Assembly (NCBI GenBank): GCA_030145595.1
Contig: JAQYVG010000046.1
Span: 1-15,632 of the forward strand
Direction of reading: 5' to 3'
Length of the DNA: 15,632 nucleotides
From: Desulfobacterales bacterium
Lineage (GTDB): Bacteria; Desulfobacterota; Desulfobacteria; Desulfobacterales; UBA11574
The notes beneath the pieces are model-generated. The model searched no databases. It saw only the letters and a program-made list of their open reading frames with translations, and was not told the origin of the DNA. Positions 13,666-15,632 of this stretch are shown piece after piece (within the stretch, counting starts at the first letter, position 1; the number at the start of each line of letters is the position of its first letter). The position numbers and the translations under genes are program-made.

Positions 13666-15507
13666 CTATGCGGTTGTACGGGTTTTTAGGGTGGAGTCCA
13701 TAAATTTTTTAAGCTGTTTCTGGTAATAGGAACGGTCGCCTGTGGCCAAATCAAGGGCCCTCATTGCGGCAGCTACCGCTGCTTCAAACTCTCCGTTAAC
13801 ATAGTAGCTTTCAGCAAGTGTATCCAATATATGCGGCGCTTTTTCAAGGGCCGCAGCTTTTTGGGCCAGACCTAGTGCACGCCGCGGGCGGCGGAAGTCT
13901 TGGTCTTCACAGGTTGCCAGAAGCCATGCAAGGTTGTTTAGCGCTTTGGGGTTATGCGGTTCGAGCATGATCGATTGTTCATAGGCTTCAATGGTTTGGG
14001 CATAGTTTTGTCTGCTGTAATATATATCTCCCAGGATGCTGTAAAGATCTGCATTGTCAGGGGTCTTTTCAAGCTCTCTTTTAATAACCGTTTCAAAAAA
14101 ATGCTGGTTCAACTGCCTGCCGGTTTCGCTGTAATTTAATTGATATCCCACAGCGCCTATTAAAATTATTCCTGTCAGATAAACGGCCATGCTTTTTTTT
14201 ATTTTCCAGTCATGACGGCCTATCCAGCTTTTATCCGTTTCACATTTTTTTAGATAATCTATCCGTTTTGTAATGCTGAAGTGATGCCAGTTGGGCCTGT
14301 CCGGCGGCTGTCCGCTGGTGAGTGCTATTTTTTCAAGGGTCGAGATCAGCGGTTTGGCGCTGTCGAAAAGGGTGTAAACGTAGGTGTCGGCCTGGCGTTC
14401 GAAATTTCGCATAAAATATCCGAAAATAAAGCGAAAATAGACCAGAAAAATCACGATAATGACAATGGAAAAGATTGACGAGGTCAACGTGGTCTGATTC
14501 AGACCAATGCGGCCGATAAACCCGTACAGCGGTTCGGCATAAAGAACCCCATAGATTAAAAGGTCAAAGGTGGCATATGAGACCAGCATGTAGCCGACAA
14601 AAAATACCAGATAAAACAGCAGATGATTTTTTTTAATGTGTCCGACTTCGTGGGCAATGACGGCATCAATTTCGTCCGGTTCCAGAAAACGGATGAAGGC
14701 ACCGGTGACAAGAATATAACGGAATTTTTTGACAAGGCCCATCACACCGGCCGTAATCATTCTACCGCCGAATATGGGCCAGTAGAGAATGTTGGCATAT
14801 TCCATACCTGCCTGTCGACACACGTTTTCGATCCGCGTCCGAACATGGCCGGCCTCAAGAGGTTTGCATCTCCAGAATTTCTGGATCATCAGCGGGCCTA
14901 TCATGGCAACTGCAACAAGGAAAACAAGAAAATAGAGCACCTGGCCTTCGGTGGTTGCCAGCATTTGTTTCGGCAGCTTAAACGGCAGGACGTTGATGAT
15001 GTCGGCAATTCCGGAAAGCAGCAGCCAGGGCAGAAGTATTGGAACGGAAAATGAAATATTGGACAAAATGTAAGATTCTCTTGGCAACCCGGTGGTATAA
15101 AGGGCATTATAAGGACTATATGCAAAGGCCCATACAATTGCCAGGTAGAACACGAAAAGTCCTAAAAAGAGAAGTGCCTGCAAAGTAGGAATAATGTACA
15201 ACAAGGGTATGTTTGAAACAAACGATACCAGGTTCAGGCCATATATATCCAGAGAAAAAAGCACGATAGCCATTACTGACTGTCGAGTCAAGGCGGCATG
15301 GAATTTATGATCGACCTTTGCAAAGCTTTCCTTTGAGATCTGTTTTTCAATTCGTTGAAACTGAAGCCAGGTAATCACGGCAAAAATGATAGTTAGGAGA
15401 ATAAACAGAAAAAGGGTTTCCAGAGCCGTGAAATTCGTATCTTCGGAGGGCTGGTAAGTACTGTAGATCAGAAGCACGATGATGAAATATATAAAATTTC
15501 CAAACAT
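13666..15507 (-). CDS. M48 (Ste24/HtpX-like) membrane metalloprotease with C-terminal TPR domain
   Basis: A 613-residue inner-membrane zinc protease. The N-terminal half has about six hydrophobic helices (roughly 1-18, 29-47, 77-98, 101-128, 150-172, 188-208). The zinc motif is HEVGH (286-290: H286, E287, H290), and E370 in NFERQADTY is the expected third ligand; WHHFSITKRIDYL (407-419) matches the conserved tail of the Ste24 catalytic domain. Two helices (about 296-320 and 343-365) lie between the motifs, as in Ste24/HtpX. A further helix (about 438-455) leads to three TPR-like units (about 485-600). Such proteases degrade or process membrane proteins; the TPR tail probably recruits substrates or partners, as the TPRs do in BepA, although BepA lacks these many helices. 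It converges on the ATPase gene with one base between stop codons, leaving no room for a separate terminator. The start is ATG 15507 (complement) with a weak GAG-like site. Confidence 0.92.
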   Translation of the reverse strand: MFGNFIYFIIVLLIYSTYQPSEDTNFTALETLFLFILLTIIFAVITWLQFQRIEKQISKESFAKVDHKFHAALTRQSVMAIVLFSLDIYGLNLVSFVSNIPLLYIIPTLQALLFLGLFVFYLAIVWAFAYSPYNALYTTGLPRESYILSNISFSVPILLPWLLLSGIADIINVLPFKLPKQMLATTEGQVLYFLVFLVAVAMIGPLMIQKFWRCKPLEAGHVRTRIENVCRQAGMEYANILYWPIFGGRMITAGVMGLVKKFRYILVTGAFIRFLEPDEIDAVIAHEVGHIKKNHLLFYLVFFVGYMLVSYATFDLLIYGVLYAEPLYGFIGRIGLNQTTLTSSIFSIVIIVIFLVYFRFIFGYFMRNFERQADTYVYTLFDSAKPLISTLEKIALTSGQPPDRPNWHHFSITKRIDYLKKCETDKSWIGRHDWKIKKSMAVYLTGIILIGAVGYQLNYSETGRQLNQHFFETVIKRELEKTPDNADLYSILGDIYYSRQNYAQTIEAYEQSIMLEPHNPKALNNLAWLLATCEDQDFRRPRRALGLAQKAAALEKAPHILDTLAESYYVNGEFEAAVAAAMRALDLATGDRSYYQKQLKKFMDSTLKTRTTA

Positions 15508-15566
15508 AAATTTCTCAATTGGTCAAATAGCTCAGCCGTTGGGGATTTTTCCCCATAATTAGCGAA

Positions 15567-15632
15567 ATGGATGATCAGATTTTAAAGCGTGTGCTGTTTG
15601 AGTATATTAAGGATCGTCAGAAAGAACAGACG
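15567..15632 (+). CDS. Partial reading frame, 5' end only, divergent from the M48 gene
   Basis: From ATG 15567 the frame stays open for 22 codons to the window end, starting MDDQILKRVL and continuing with charged residues (FEYIKDRQKE). The composition suggests a cytoplasmic helical N-terminus. There is no strong Shine-Dalgarno. The 59-base divergent gap contains a short GGGGA/TCCCC hairpin at 15541-15554. The product is not recognisable from this much sequence. Confidence 0.45.
   Translation, partial: MDDQILKRVLFEYIKDRQKEQT

Noticed and set aside
14623..15054. 143-residue plus-strand frame over the M48 gene
   Set aside because: It lies opposite the HEVGH-encoding region, and its sequence looks like antisense translation.
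15541..15554. GGGGA-TTTT-TCCCC hairpin as terminator
   Set aside because: It has only a 5-bp stem without a following T tract, and it sits between divergent genes where no terminator is expected.

Overview
The window looks like a chromosomal segment of a Gram-negative, probably strictly anaerobic bacterium of the Desulfobacterota (Desulfobacterales-like). This is an inference from gene content: an aryl-CoA ligase, a tandem-ACT protein and a LIV-type ABC transporter in a row; a GspE/PilB ATPase carrying a GAF domain; an AMIN/Amidase_3 cell-wall amidase; and intergenic regions full of short-period degenerate repeats. There is no rRNA, tRNA, CRISPR array, transposase or phage gene.

Layout. Positions 1-269 hold a nested hairpin, a possible promoter and a 7-bp-period array. 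Positions 270-2339 encode an exported N-acetylmuramoyl-L-alanine amidase whose N-terminal part is a tandem duplication of about 104 residues. From 2616 to 10797 lies an eight-gene same-strand set: enoyl-CoA hydratase, phenylacetate-CoA ligase-like enzyme, double-ACT protein, then LivK, LivH, LivM, LivG and LivF. The likely logic is uptake of an amino acid or related acid by the Liv transporter, activation to a CoA thioester by the ligase, further breakdown with help from the hydratase, and ligand sensing by the ACT protein. The aromatic oxidoreductase genes (iorAB type) that might complete such a pathway are not in the window. A clear intrinsic terminator follows livK and should make the binding protein more abundant than the membrane and ATPase subunits.

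An 85-residue two-helix membrane protein and a GAF-MshEN-GspE/PilB ATPase (11015-13664) follow a near-consensus sigma70 promoter at 10964-10992. The ATPase converges, with one base between stop codons, on a minus-strand M48 (Ste24/HtpX-like) membrane protease with C-terminal TPRs (13666-15507). A partial plus-strand reading frame begins divergently at 15567 and runs off the end.

The most unusual sequence-level observation is that five larger gaps carry degenerate tandem arrays with a 7-bp or 8-bp period, each with a different core sequence and each located 5' of a gene, often beside GC-rich hairpins. One such block, with two long arms of opposite strand character, separates livG from livF.
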